Both the position numbers and the translations under genes were made by a program. The notes beneath the pieces were generated by a model, which was given only the letters and a program-made list of their open reading frames with translations, did not search any database and had not been told where the DNA came from. This document shows positions 27,186-35,220 of a stretch of DNA of 64,000 nt, one piece after another. The DNA comes from Mycobacteriaceae bacterium. GTDB lineage: Bacteria > Actinomycetota > Actinomycetes > Mycobacteriales > Mycobacteriaceae. Every line of letters starts with the position of its first letter. Position 1 is the stretch's first letter. The stretch is from positions 62,001-126,000 of the forward strand of contig JAIEPH010000027.1 in the NCBI GenBank assembly GCA_019749805.1, in the 5' to 3' direction.

Positions 27186-27199
27186 TGGCAATCTTGCCA
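27186..27199. promoter_or_regulatory. Palindromic operator between the GlxA-type regulator and the oxidoreductase
   Basis: TGGCAA and TTGCCA form a perfect inverted repeat around TC, 35 bp from the regulator start and about 100 bp from the oxidoreductase start. It is a candidate site for the GlxA-type regulator. Confidence 0.5.
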
Positions 27200-27299
27200 C
27201 TAGAGCGTGCACAGCTGATGCCGAACACTGAGATGGACATCCGTTCGGGCGCCGTCGCGCCGACACTCCAGATGAGGAATTCCGATCATTGCCGACACC

Positions 27300-28292
27300 A
27301 TGAAGGCCGTCGTCCTTGCCCGCTTCGGCGGTGCCGACGCTTTCGAACTACGCGCCGTCCCCGTTCCGAAGGTCCAACCCCGCCAGGTGCGGGTGCGCGT
27401 CCATGCGACCGCCGTCAACCCGCTCGACTTTCAGATCCGTCGCGGAGACTACGCAGACTACGTCCCTCTCCCTGCGATCATCGGACACGACATCTCCGGC
27501 GTGATCGAGGAAGTCGGATCCGACGTGACCGAGTTCCGCACAGGCGACGAGGTCTACTACACGCCCAAGATCTTTGGCGGCGCCGGTTCGTATGCCGAGC
27601 AGCACGTCGCCGACGTCGATCTGGTCGGCCGGAAGCCGGAGAATCTCAGCCACCTCGAGGCGGCAAGCCTGACACTCGTCGGCGGGACGGTGTGGGAGGC
27701 CCTCGTGACGCGAGCTCAGCTCACTGTGGGTGAGACCATCCTCATCCACGGCGGCGCGGGGGGCGTCGGTTCGATCGCGATCCAGATCGCGAAGGCGATC
27801 GGCGCACGGGTGATCACCACCGCTAAAGCAGCCGACCATGGCATCGTGCGCTCGCTTGGTGCGGATGCGGCGATCGACTTCACGACGACCGACTACGTGG
27901 AGGCCGTTTCCGAGTTGACGCGAGGCCAGGGAGTCGATGTCGTCCTCGATACGATCGGCGGCGACGCGCTCACGAGAAGTCCACTGACGCTTGCAGACTC
28001 CGGGCGTGTCGTCAGCATCGTCGACATCGCGCAGCCGCAGAACCTCATCGAGGCGTGGGGCAAGAACGCCGCCTATCACTTCGTCTTCACTCGGCAGAAT
28101 CGCGGCAAGCTGGACGCACTCACCAACCTGATCGAGCGCGGCCTCGTGAAGCCGGTCATCGGCGCGACCCTGCCGCTCGCGCGAATGGGCGAGGCTCATG
28201 AGCTCTTGGAAAACAGACGGTCGTACGCACTTCACGGCAAGGTCGCGATCGACGTGGCAGGCGACACTGTCGCCCTGCCCGCTCGCGTCTAG
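27300..28292 (+). CDS. NADP-dependent quinone oxidoreductase-like (MDR family)
   Basis: The 330-residue medium-chain dehydrogenase/reductase has the N-terminal catalytic fold ([27 protein letters not shown]) and a Rossmann nucleotide site with [19 protein letters not shown]. The structural-zinc cysteine cluster of alcohol dehydrogenases is absent, which points to the zinc-independent quinone reductase (QOR) branch. The ATG at 27300 lacks a strong ribosome-binding site. It is probably controlled by the divergent GlxA-type regulator. The substrate (quinone or enone) is unknown. Confidence 0.87.
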   Translation: MKAVVLARFGGADAFELRAVPVPKVQPRQVRVRVHATAVNPLDFQIRRGDYADYVPLPAIIGHDISGVIEEVGSDVTEFRTGDEVYYTPKIFGGAGSYAEQHVADVDLVGRKPENLSHLEAASLTLVGGTVWEALVTRAQLTVGETILIHGGAGGVGSIAIQIAKAIGARVITTAKAADHGIVRSLGADAAIDFTTTDYVEAVSELTRGQGVDVVLDTIGGDALTRSPLTLADSGRVVSIVDIAQPQNLIEAWGKNAAYHFVFTRQNRGKLDALTNLIERGLVKPVIGATLPLARMGEAHELLENRRSYALHGKVAIDVAGDTVALPARV

Positions 28293-28417
28293 CGGGCCAT
28301 TGACGGCGCGGGGCCCGGTTTCTGGAGCACGCCTTCTGTCATCGATCGGCGCTCAAACGTCACGCCAATTGCGACGCTGACCGCGCCGCGCACGGGCGGC
28401 CCGATGCCAGCAGCGGA

Positions 28418-29803
28418 CTAAGCCTTCGCCATATTCGCGAAACGGGACAAATGTAGTTGGTGCGCAACGGTAATGGTCTTTGTCGGACCGCTGCGGTGCT
28501 TGGCGATGATCAAGTCCGCTTCCCCACCTCGTGGGTCGTCACGCTCGAACGCGTCAGGACGATGCAGCAGGATCACCATGTCGCTATCCTGCTCAATACT
28601 TCCCGACTCGCGTAGATCGGCCAGCATTGGCTTCTTGTCGGTGCGCTGTTCCGGACCACGGTTCAGCTGGCTCATCGCCACCACGGGGACTTCGAGCTCC
28701 TTGGCCAAAAGCTTGATCTGACGCGAGAATTCGGACACTTCCTGCTGCCGTGACTCGACCTTCTTGCCCGACGTCATCAGCTGCAGGTAGTCGAGAACGA
28801 TCAGCTTCAGGTCCGCCTTCTGCTTGAGTCGACGCGCCTTGGCCCTGATCTCCATCATCGTCAGGTTCGGCGAGTCGTCGATATACAGTGGCGCCTCGCT
28901 GATCTCGCTCATCCGGCGTGCGAGCCGAGTCCAGTCGTCGTCGTTCATCCGACCCAAGCGCATGTCTGCCAGCTTGATCTTCGCCTCAGCCGACAGCAGA
29001 CGCATCACAATCTCGGACTTGCTCATCTCCAGCGAGAAAATGACGCTCGCCATGTGGTGCTTGATGGAGCACGACCGCAAAAAATCCAAGCCCAGAGTCG
29101 ATTTCCCCATACCCGGACGGGCCGCGATGACGATCATCTGCCCGGGATGCAAACCGTTGGTCAGATCGTCGAGTTCCACGAAACCCGTCGGCACCCCGCG
29201 CGACATCCCGCCCTGCGAGGCGATCGCGTCGATCTCATCCATCGTCGGCTGCAGCAGCTGCTCCAGCGGCACGAAGTCCTCTGAGGTATTGCGCCCCTCG
29301 GTCACGTCGTAGATCTCGGCCTGTGCGCGGTCCACGATGTCCGCCACATCGGCACCGTCGGCGCCGGCATAGCCGTACTGCACGACGCGCGTGCCCGCCT
29401 CCACAAGGCGGCGCAGCAGTGCCTTCTCCGCGACGATGCCCGCGTAGAACCCCGCGTTCGCGGCCGTCGGCACCGTCGAGATCAGGGTGTGCAGATACGG
29501 TGCGCCACCGATCCGGCGCAGTAACCCGCGGCGGTCCAGCTCCGCCGCCACCGTCACCGCGTCGGCCGGCTCACCACGGCCGTACAGGTCCAGGATCGCG
29601 TCATACACGTTCTGGTGCGCGGGACGATAGAAGTCGCCCGGCCGCAGCTTCTCCAGTACGTCGGCGATCGCGTCCTTGCTCAGCAGCATGCCGCCCAGGA
29701 CGGCCTGCTCGGCAGCGGCGTCCTGGGGAGGCTGACGGCCGAAATCCTCACTGGGTGGAGGAGTGTCCATGTCCGAACGGCCAAGGTCGTCCACGACAGC
29801 CAC
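28418..29803 (-). CDS. dnaB: Replicative DNA helicase DnaB, intein-free
   Basis: The 461-residue protein has the DnaB N-terminal domain (about 25-130), linker, and RecA-like ATPase domain. Walker A is ARPGMGKST (228-236, Lys234). Other landmarks are VIFSLEMSKSE, LIVLDYLQLM (Walker B) and MSQLNRGPEQRTDKKPMLADLRESGSIEQDSD. It unwinds DNA ahead of the replisome. The reading frame is uninterrupted, whereas several mycobacterial dnaB genes carry inteins. The GTG start follows GGGGAGGTG. It lies on the same strand as, and downstream of, rpsF-ssb-rpsR-rplI, separated by a terminator and a spacer with DnaA-box-like sequences. Confidence 0.97.
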   Translation of the reverse strand: MAVVDDLGRSDMDTPPPSEDFGRQPPQDAAAEQAVLGGMLLSKDAIADVLEKLRPGDFYRPAHQNVYDAILDLYGRGEPADAVTVAAELDRRGLLRRIGGAPYLHTLISTVPTAANAGFYAGIVAEKALLRRLVEAGTRVVQYGYAGADGADVADIVDRAQAEIYDVTEGRNTSEDFVPLEQLLQPTMDEIDAIASQGGMSRGVPTGFVELDDLTNGLHPGQMIVIAARPGMGKSTLGLDFLRSCSIKHHMASVIFSLEMSKSEIVMRLLSAEAKIKLADMRLGRMNDDDWTRLARRMSEISEAPLYIDDSPNLTMMEIRAKARRLKQKADLKLIVLDYLQLMTSGKKVESRQQEVSEFSRQIKLLAKELEVPVVAMSQLNRGPEQRTDKKPMLADLRESGSIEQDSDMVILLHRPDAFERDDPRGGEADLIIAKHRSGPTKTITVAHQLHLSRFANMAKA

Positions 29804-29970
29804 GGAGCTACACCTCCCCTGAACTAGGTCGAACTGACGTTCGATAGAACGCTACCGCGGCACGGTGACAAGCGTCGGACATCCGCCCCCACTCGGTCGC
29901 CCTAATGGACTCGCGACGGCCAACGCTAGACGTTGCTGGGAGCGATGCAAGGGCCCCCTGTTCATGGACC

Positions 29971-30099
29971 TGTGGATGGCCTGTGCATAGGTCTGGACAG
30001 CCATGTTGAGTCGTTGGGGAGAACCTGTGTATAACTTGCTTTTTTTAGAGCATCCGCGCAGATAGCCGCACCATAAACCGCATGGAATTCTGTGGATGG
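29971..30099 (-). promoter_or_regulatory. Cluster of four DnaA-box-like sequences upstream of dnaB
   Basis: Read on the minus strand, 30034-30026 is TTATACACA, a full match to the bacterial DnaA-box pattern TTATNCACA. CTATGCACA (29990-29982) differs at one position. CCATCCACA occurs twice (29979-29971 and 30099-30091) with two differences. All four point the same way, and a T-rich stretch with seven consecutive Ts adjoins the best box. The last box is flanked by GGAATTC direct repeats. DnaA binding is inferred. Confidence 0.5.
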
Positions 30100-30243
30100 G
30101 AATTCGCACGGCGTGTCGCGATCGGTTGCGGTCTCGGGCGTGTTGTGTTTCCGAATGGGGCCATGCAGGTTAACAGCCGGTTAGCTTCGCTATGACCTAA
30201 ATACCTCGTAGAGTTCGCCAGCACCAGCCTGCGCGCACAGCAA

Positions 30244-30280
30244 CGGCCGGGTGAAGATCTATTCGATCCCCACCCGGCCG
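30244..30280 (-). terminator. Hairpin terminator after rplI
   Basis: CGGCCGGGTG and CACCCGGCCG pair perfectly over 10 bp around a 17-nt loop, starting 15 bp after the rplI stop on the minus strand. No T-run follows. It separates the ribosomal operon from dnaB. Confidence 0.75.
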
Positions 30281-30294
30281 TATTGACGCTGACG

Positions 30295-30753
30295 TTATTG
30301 TCCGGCGACGACGCTCAACGACACCGAGGCCTCGACCTCGGGATGTAGCCGCACCGTGATCGGATGCGTGCCGGTGGACTTGATGTGCGCCTTGGGCAAC
30401 TGCACCGTCCGCTTGTCCAGATTCGGGCCGCCGGCCTTCTTGATGGCAGCGACCACGTCGGAGCCGGTGACCGAACCGAACAGCTTGCCGCTGTCGCCGG
30501 CGGCCTTCACCGACAGCTCGACCGCGCCCAGACCCTCGAGCGCCGTCTTCAACTCGCGCGCATGCTCGAGCCCCTGCACGGCCTTGGCCTCGCGGGCCCG
30601 GCGGATCTCCTCGGCCTGGCGCTCGGCGCCGCGCGATGCCACGACGGCCATGCCGCGGGGCAGCAGGAAGTTGCGGCCGTAGCCGTCCTTGACCTCGACG
30701 ATGTCACCCGAGGTGCCCAGGTGATCCACCTCAGTAGTCAGAATGAGTTTCAT
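30295..30753 (-). CDS. rplI: Ribosomal protein bL9
   Basis: The 152-residue protein starts [34 protein letters not shown], the conserved L9 N-terminal rRNA-binding domain. A central helix and the C-terminal domain ([19 protein letters not shown]) follow. It binds domain V of 23S rRNA and helps maintain reading frame. The ATG at 30753 follows a GGGAAG site, 14 bp after rpsR. It is the last gene of the rpsF-ssb-rpsR-rplI operon. Confidence 0.97.
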   Translation of the reverse strand: MKLILTTEVDHLGTSGDIVEVKDGYGRNFLLPRGMAVVASRGAERQAEEIRRAREAKAVQGLEHARELKTALEGLGAVELSVKAAGDSGKLFGSVTGSDVVAAIKKAGGPNLDKRTVQLPKAHIKSTGTHPITVRLHPEVEASVSLSVVAGQ

Positions 30754-30767
30754 CTTTTCTTCCCGCC

Positions 30768-31031
30768 CTATCGCGTCGACGAGCTGAACGGCAGCAGCGC
30801 CACCTCGCGGGCGTTCTTCACCGCGATGGCGATATCGCGCTGGTGCTGAACACAGTTGCCTGTCACGCGGCGCGCACGGATCTTGCCGCGCTCGCTGATG
30901 TAGGTCCGCAGCAGTGCGGTGTCCTTGTAATCGATGACCTGGTTCTTGCCCTTCTTCGAGCAGAACACGCACTTGCGGGTCTTGACCGGCTTCTCGGGAG
31001 CCGGACGCCTCTTGGTCGAGGACTTGGCCAT
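30768..31031 (-). CDS. rpsR: Ribosomal protein bS18, zinc-ligand form
   Basis: The 87-residue protein has the S18 core ([27 protein letters not shown]) and ends [11 protein letters not shown]. It retains CVFC and a later Cys in VTGNCVQHQ, so it is the cysteine-containing (C+) paralogue. Mycobacteria often also encode a C- copy used under zinc limitation, which is not in this window. It binds the small ribosomal subunit next to S6, encoded by rpsF in the same operon. Confidence 0.96.
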   Translation of the reverse strand: MAKSSTKRRPAPEKPVKTRKCVFCSKKGKNQVIDYKDTALLRTYISERGKIRARRVTGNCVQHQRDIAIAVKNAREVALLPFSSSTR

Positions 31032-31069
31032 GTGTCTATCTCTTTCTGGAATTGCTGATCAGTGATGAG

Positions 31070-31588
31070 TCAGAAGGGGGGTTCGTCGTCGCTGCCGCTG
31101 AAAGAACCCGACGCGGGCGCGCTGCCCCACGGGTCGTCCTGCTTGGCCTCGGATGCACCGGCCGGAGCCGCGCTACGGGATCCCCCGCCGCCGCTGCCGA
31201 ACCCGCCGCCACCGCCACCGCTGCGGCTGGCCTTGTTCACCTTGGCTGTCGCGTACTTCAGTGACGGGCCGATCTCGTCGACCTCGAGCTCCACCACGGT
31301 GCGCTTCTCACCCTCACGGGTTTCGAACGAACGCTGCTTGAGCCGTCCGCTGACGATCACGCGTGAGCCACGAGTCAGGCTCTCGGCCACGTTCTCGGCC
31401 GCCTCCCGCCAAATGTTGCAGCGGAGGAACAGCGCTTCGCCGTCCTTCCACTCATTGGTCTGACGATCGAAAATGCGGGGAGTCGACGCCACGGTGAAGT
31501 TGGCGACGGCTGCGCCTGACGGGGTGAACCGAAGCTCGGGATCTGCCGTCAGGTTTCCGATGACCGTGATGATGGTGTCACCAGCCAC
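31070..31588 (-). CDS. ssb: Single-stranded DNA-binding protein
   Basis: The 172-residue protein has an N-terminal OB fold ([48 protein letters not shown]), a glycine-rich linker (about 122-140), and the acidic C-terminal tip DDEPPF used to recruit partner proteins. It coats single-stranded DNA in replication and repair. It lies between rpsF and rpsR, the usual bacterial arrangement. The ATG has a GGAGG-type site upstream. Confidence 0.97.
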   Translation of the reverse strand: MAGDTIITVIGNLTADPELRFTPSGAAVANFTVASTPRIFDRQTNEWKDGEALFLRCNIWREAAENVAESLTRGSRVIVSGRLKQRSFETREGEKRTVVELEVDEIGPSLKYATAKVNKASRSGGGGGGFGSGGGGSRSAAPAGASEAKQDDPWGSAPASGSFSGSDDEPPF

Positions 31589-31667
31589 GAGTTCCTCCTG
31601 GATTGGGTTGTCGGCGCGAAGTCAGTCGCAGGCGAGCCTACGGAGCCGCTCCGACGTACGGCAGCCT

Positions 31668-31958
31668 TTAGTGCTTGTCGGTCCGCATGACCTTGGTCCG
31701 CAGGACGGACTCGTTCAGGTTGAGCTGGCGGTCCAGTTCGGACACCGTTGCGGACTCGGCCTTCACATCGACGACGGCATAGATGCCCTCGGCGTGCTTG
31801 GCGATCTCGTATGCCAGCCGGCGCTTGCCCCAGATGTCGACCTTGTCGACGGTGCCGCCGTCCTTGCGGATGACGTTGAGGAACGTCTCCAGCGACGGAG
31901 CAACAGTGCGCTCGTCGAGAGTGGGGTCGAGGATGACCATGATTTCGTATGGACGCAT
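31668..31958 (-). CDS. rpsF: Ribosomal protein bS6
   Basis: The 96-residue protein begins [19 protein letters not shown] and ends [12 protein letters not shown], nearly identical to what I recall of mycobacterial S6. It binds S18 in the 30S platform. The ATG at 31958 matches the family N-terminus; a GTG three codons upstream sits closer to the AGGAGG site. It is the first gene of the leftward operon. The adjoining upstream interval should contain the operon promoter. Confidence 0.97.
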   Translation of the reverse strand: MRPYEIMVILDPTLDERTVAPSLETFLNVIRKDGGTVDKVDIWGKRRLAYEIAKHAEGIYAVVDVKAESATVSELDRQLNLNESVLRTKVMRTDKH

Positions 31959-32088
31959 GAGAACCACACCACCTCCTACGGTCTTGTTCGGCCACGGTCG
32001 TTCCGTGACAGGAGGGTTACCTGCGTCGGCAACCGGCCCAGGCTACAGGAATGCCCGCTGATCTGCGAAATCGCACTGCTGACGGGCT

Positions 32089-32103
32089 TACGCTTCTGCT
32101 GTG
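32089..32103 (+). promoter_or_regulatory. Predicted leaderless promoter of the cyclase gene
   Basis: TACGCT (32089-32094) ends six bases before the GTG at 32101, with no ribosome-binding site. Confidence 0.5.
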
Positions 32104-33417
32104 TTCTCCGAGACACGGTATGCGCTCAACGGGGATCTGCGCGTGGCGTACCGCGCGTCGCCGAAGGGTGAACGCGACATTGTCTTCGTACCGAACTGGT
32201 TCACATGCTGCGAGCTCCTCCCGGAGCTACCGTCAGTTCGGGGCTTTGCCGAGGCCATGACGTCGCTTGGTCGACTGATTTTCTTAGACCAACCGGGCAC
32301 AGGAGCCTCCGATTCGATCATTACGGGCGCGTTGCCGACGTTGGAGCAATGGGCAGACAGCATCACCGCCGTGCTGGATGCTCTTGCTTCTCCCGAAGCG
32401 GTTCTCGTCACCCCCGCCGGCGCGCTGCCGACAGCTGCGCTGTTCGCTGCGACACATCGGTCCCGTACCACCGCGCTCGTCGTCCTCGAGGGCTACGCGG
32501 ATCCGATGGCTCACCGCTCCGATCTCGATCGCGACGAAACGAATGCCGCATTCGTCGCGATGTGGGGTACAGGGGAAACACAGCATGTTCTGAATCCGGA
32601 CATGCCGTGGAACGAAGAGATCCGTGCGGCATGGGCTCGGATGGAGCGTCTTGGCGCAAGCCCTGGAACCGTTGCGCTCGTGATGCCTCTCGTCTCCGAG
32701 CTCGACATTCGGGCGATCCTGCCGACCGTTCGAGTGCCGACCCTTGTGGTCCAGCACGCCAATAACCGGTTCATCCCGTCCGAGTGGGGCAAGTACGTCG
32801 CCGATCACATACCGGGCGCGAAATACGTTGAGCTGCCTGGTCGCAACTTTCATCACTTCGTCGAACCGTGGCGAGACTCCTTCCAGGCTATCGCCGAGTT
32901 CCTCACCGGTCACCCACCCGACGTGGCAGACGACCGTGTGCTCGCCACCGTGCTGTTCACCGACATCGTGGACTCGACACGGCGCGCCGCCGAACTGGGT
33001 GACCGCGACTGGCGTGCCCTGCTCGACGCACACGACGCCATCGTCCGCGCGCAACTCACCCGTTTCCGCGGCCGCGAGGTCAACACCTCCGGCGACGGAT
33101 TCCTCGCCACCTTCGACGGCCCACAACGAGCGATCCGCTGCGCCATGGCAATTCGCGACGCCGTGCGCTCCCTCGGCATCGAAGTCCGCGCCGGACTGCA
33201 CACCGGCGAAGTCGAGATCCGCGGCGACGACATCGGCGGCATTGCCGTACACATCGGCGCGCGCATCAGCGCCCTCGCGGAACCCAACGACGTCCTCGTC
33301 TCCAGCACCCTGCGCGACCTCGTGATCGGCTCGGGGCTCGAATTCGACGACCGCGGCGCACACCAACTCAAGGGCGTACCCGGCGAATGGCGGCTGTTCG
33401 CCGTCGCGTCAACGTGA
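32101..33417 (+). CDS. Class III adenylate cyclase fused to a degenerate alpha/beta hydrolase
   Basis: The 438-residue protein resembles M. tuberculosis Rv1900c in layout. Residues 1-275 have an alpha/beta-hydrolase fold, but the nucleophile elbow reads TPAGALP, so the serine is missing and this half is probably a pseudo-hydrolase or ligand sensor. Residues about 280-435 form a class III cyclase: LFTDIVDSTRRAAELGD with the first metal Asp, NTSGDGFLATFDGP with the second, and GIAVHIGARIS near the end. In that last motif a His stands where the canonical transition-state Asn would be. The likely product is cAMP. The neighbours do not reveal its input. Confidence 0.87.
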   Translation: MFSETRYALNGDLRVAYRASPKGERDIVFVPNWFTCCELLPELPSVRGFAEAMTSLGRLIFLDQPGTGASDSIITGALPTLEQWADSITAVLDALASPEAVLVTPAGALPTAALFAATHRSRTTALVVLEGYADPMAHRSDLDRDETNAAFVAMWGTGETQHVLNPDMPWNEEIRAAWARMERLGASPGTVALVMPLVSELDIRAILPTVRVPTLVVQHANNRFIPSEWGKYVADHIPGAKYVELPGRNFHHFVEPWRDSFQAIAEFLTGHPPDVADDRVLATVLFTDIVDSTRRAAELGDRDWRALLDAHDAIVRAQLTRFRGREVNTSGDGFLATFDGPQRAIRCAMAIRDAVRSLGIEVRAGLHTGEVEIRGDDIGGIAVHIGARISALAEPNDVLVSSTLRDLVIGSGLEFDDRGAHQLKGVPGEWRLFAVAST

Positions 33418-33430
33418 CGCGTACGTGAAC

Positions 33431-34345
33431 TCAGCCGGATCCGAGCCTACGGCCGAGCGCCCGACCCAACTTCTGTGGAGCGTCGCCGCTGGGCCCCAAG
33501 AGAAACGGCGAGAACAGATGGAAGTCGTGCCAAAGACCTTCGTAGACCTGGTGCTCGATGTCGACTCCTGCCGCGCGTGCCCGCTTCTCGAGTTCGCGTG
33601 CGTCCGAGGCGAGGATGTCGTCGCCGCCCGAGTGCATGACCATCGGCGGCAGCCCGGCGAGGTCAGCGAACATCGGCGAGATCGCCGGCTCGGCCGGATC
33701 CTGACCCGAAGGCAGATAAGCGTCCGCGAACCGGATCAAGAGGTCGGCGGTCAGCGCAGCGTCCCGCGGCGCCGGACCACGTCGCGCATGGGCGCCCGGG
33801 GTGAGGTCGGGCCAAGGGCAGATGAGGCCGAGCACGGCCGGCAGAGCCTCGCCGTTTTCGCGTAGACGCAGCGCAACGGCGAGCGACAGTCCGGCACCGG
33901 CGGAGTCACCGACGATCGCGATGCGGCTTGGATCGGTGCCCTGCGCGACGAGGTCGCGGTAAGCAGCGAGCCCGTCGTCGACCGCGGCGGGGTACGGGTG
34001 TTCCGGCCCCATCCGGTAGTCGAGCGAGATCACCCGCGCGTCTGCTGCGGTGCCGATCGCGGCGACGAGCGCGCGATGCGAGCGTGCGCTTCCGACTACG
34101 TAGCCGCCGCCGTGCGCGTAGAGCAGCACGCGCGATTCGGTGACCCCCGGCGGCCGGATGTCCTCTGCCGGAACACCGCCGATGGTCGTTGGCGTCACCA
34201 TCGTCCCCTTCGGGGGTGGCGGATAGGCGAGCGCGAGCGTCATGCGCTTGCGAATCGTCAACCACGACGCGGTCGGCGAAAACAGCCAGCGACAGAGGAC
34301 GCGGACGCCGGGACGCATGGCCGCGGGTGACAGACCAACCTTCAT
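33431..34345 (-). CDS. HSL-family esterase/lipase
   Basis: The 304-residue protein has hormone-sensitive-lipase hallmarks: the HGGG oxyanion motif (YAHGGGYVVGSARSH), the DYRMGPEHPYPAAVDD block, the nucleophile GDSAGAG, a late Asp in SGGDDILASD, and the catalytic His in GLWHDFHLF. These enzymes hydrolyse short- to medium-chain esters; mycobacterial Lip proteins of this type are numerous. There is no signal peptide. It is convergent with the cyclase gene, 13 bp away. Confidence 0.9.
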   Translation of the reverse strand: MKVGLSPAAMRPGVRVLCRWLFSPTASWLTIRKRMTLALAYPPPPKGTMVTPTTIGGVPAEDIRPPGVTESRVLLYAHGGGYVVGSARSHRALVAAIGTAADARVISLDYRMGPEHPYPAAVDDGLAAYRDLVAQGTDPSRIAIVGDSAGAGLSLAVALRLRENGEALPAVLGLICPWPDLTPGAHARRGPAPRDAALTADLLIRFADAYLPSGQDPAEPAISPMFADLAGLPPMVMHSGGDDILASDARELEKRARAAGVDIEHQVYEGLWHDFHLFSPFLLGPSGDAPQKLGRALGRRLGSG

Positions 34346-34357
34346 CGCCCAAGGCTA
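34345..34357 (-). promoter_or_regulatory. Predicted leaderless promoter of the HSL-type esterase
   Basis: TAGCCT (34357-34352) ends six bases before the ATG at 34345. The upstream SGNH gene ends about 37 bp earlier. Confidence 0.45.
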
Positions 34358-34394
34358 CGGCGTCTGCGTCGCGCGACGTTGTCTTTTCCCTAGC

Positions 34395-35126
34395 TCACTG
34401 ACACGGCGCCGGCACTGCGCTGGACAATTCCGTCGCCCACGCCTCGTAGGCTTCCGGGGTCGGGTGAATCCCGTCCTCGACCCACTGGTTCTCATCGGCC
34501 TGTTGCGTGTAAAGCGCGCGCATGTCAACGAATTCGGCGCCCGCCGCGTTGGCCTCTTCGATCAACACGCTGTCGAACGCCTCGCGCTGCGCCGCGAGAT
34601 CGTCGCCGTAGGTCTGCCCCTCGGGCGACCGAAACCATTCGTTCTGCGCCAGCACGATCACGCGAGCACCACTGGCCGTCGCCGCATCGAGTACCGACTT
34701 CACGTTCTTCCGGTAGTCCTCAATCGTCACACCGTTGACGATGTCGTTGGCGCCGGCCTGGAAAGTGACCAACGTCGGTGCGAAAGAGTCGATCTGGGGC
34801 ACCTCGTCGGTCAGCACCTGCTCGGCCGTGTAGCCGCTGATGCCCGCATTCTGCAGCTCTACCTGGCAGCTTTCTCCGCGCCACCGCTCGGCCAGCAGCG
34901 CTGGGAAAGCACCCGTCTGCTCGTCCGGCGCGCCGACACCCTGGCTCAGCGAATCGCCCAACGCGAGATAACGCACGGTGCCGTCGTTCGGTACGACGGA
35001 TGTCGTGCCACCGTCCGGCTGCTGCGCCGTCGGCGACGATGGTGCCGGGCTCTCGGGCTTGCCACAGCCGACCAGCGCGGCGACCATACAGGCCACCGCA
35101 AGCAGGCGTCGCGTCCGCCGGGTCAC
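34395..35126 (-). CDS. SGNH/GDSL-hydrolase lipoprotein
   Basis: The 243-residue precursor has a TRRTRRLL basic start, a hydrophobic segment and a lipobox LVGC (acylated Cys21). The mature domain has the SGNH blocks: YLALGDSLSQGVG (Ser), the block II glycine in NAGISGYTAEQV, FQAGANDI (Asn), and DGIHPTPEAYEAW (Asp/His). It is likely a membrane-anchored esterase or lipase facing outward. GTG at 35126 is the start. Confidence 0.9.
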   Translation of the reverse strand: MTRRTRRLLAVACMVAALVGCGKPESPAPSSPTAQQPDGGTTSVVPNDGTVRYLALGDSLSQGVGAPDEQTGAFPALLAERWRGESCQVELQNAGISGYTAEQVLTDEVPQIDSFAPTLVTFQAGANDIVNGVTIEDYRKNVKSVLDAATASGARVIVLAQNEWFRSPEGQTYGDDLAAQREAFDSVLIEEANAAGAEFVDMRALYTQQADENQWVEDGIHPTPEAYEAWATELSSAVPAPCQ

Positions 35127-35138
35127 CCGTCGAGAATA
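35126..35138 (-). promoter_or_regulatory. Predicted leaderless promoter of the SGNH lipoprotein
   Basis: TATTCT (35138-35133) ends six bases before the GTG at 35126. Confidence 0.5.
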
Positions 35139-35220
35139 GCGTCGAGTGCCCTTGCGCCGGCCCCGCTCGGCTTACACTCGGCCTGTTCTCCGTCGGCCAA
35201 CCCTGATTGGAGATGTGACC

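Larger units (their letters stand above)
29804..30294. other. dnaB upstream spacer, 490 bp
   Basis: This interval holds the rplI terminator, a cluster of DnaA-box-like sequences, an AT-rich patch around 30026-30049, and presumably the dnaB promoter. No convincing gene is present; a short minus-strand frame at 29852-30109 has no protein-like character. Confidence 0.6.

Noticed and set aside
29852..30109. 85-codon minus-strand frame upstream of dnaB
   Set aside because: It covers the DnaA-box cluster, has no ribosome-binding site, and its composition is not protein-like.
30754..30972. Upstream extension of the rplI frame
   Set aside because: It overlaps rpsR, and the family start is the ATG at 30753.
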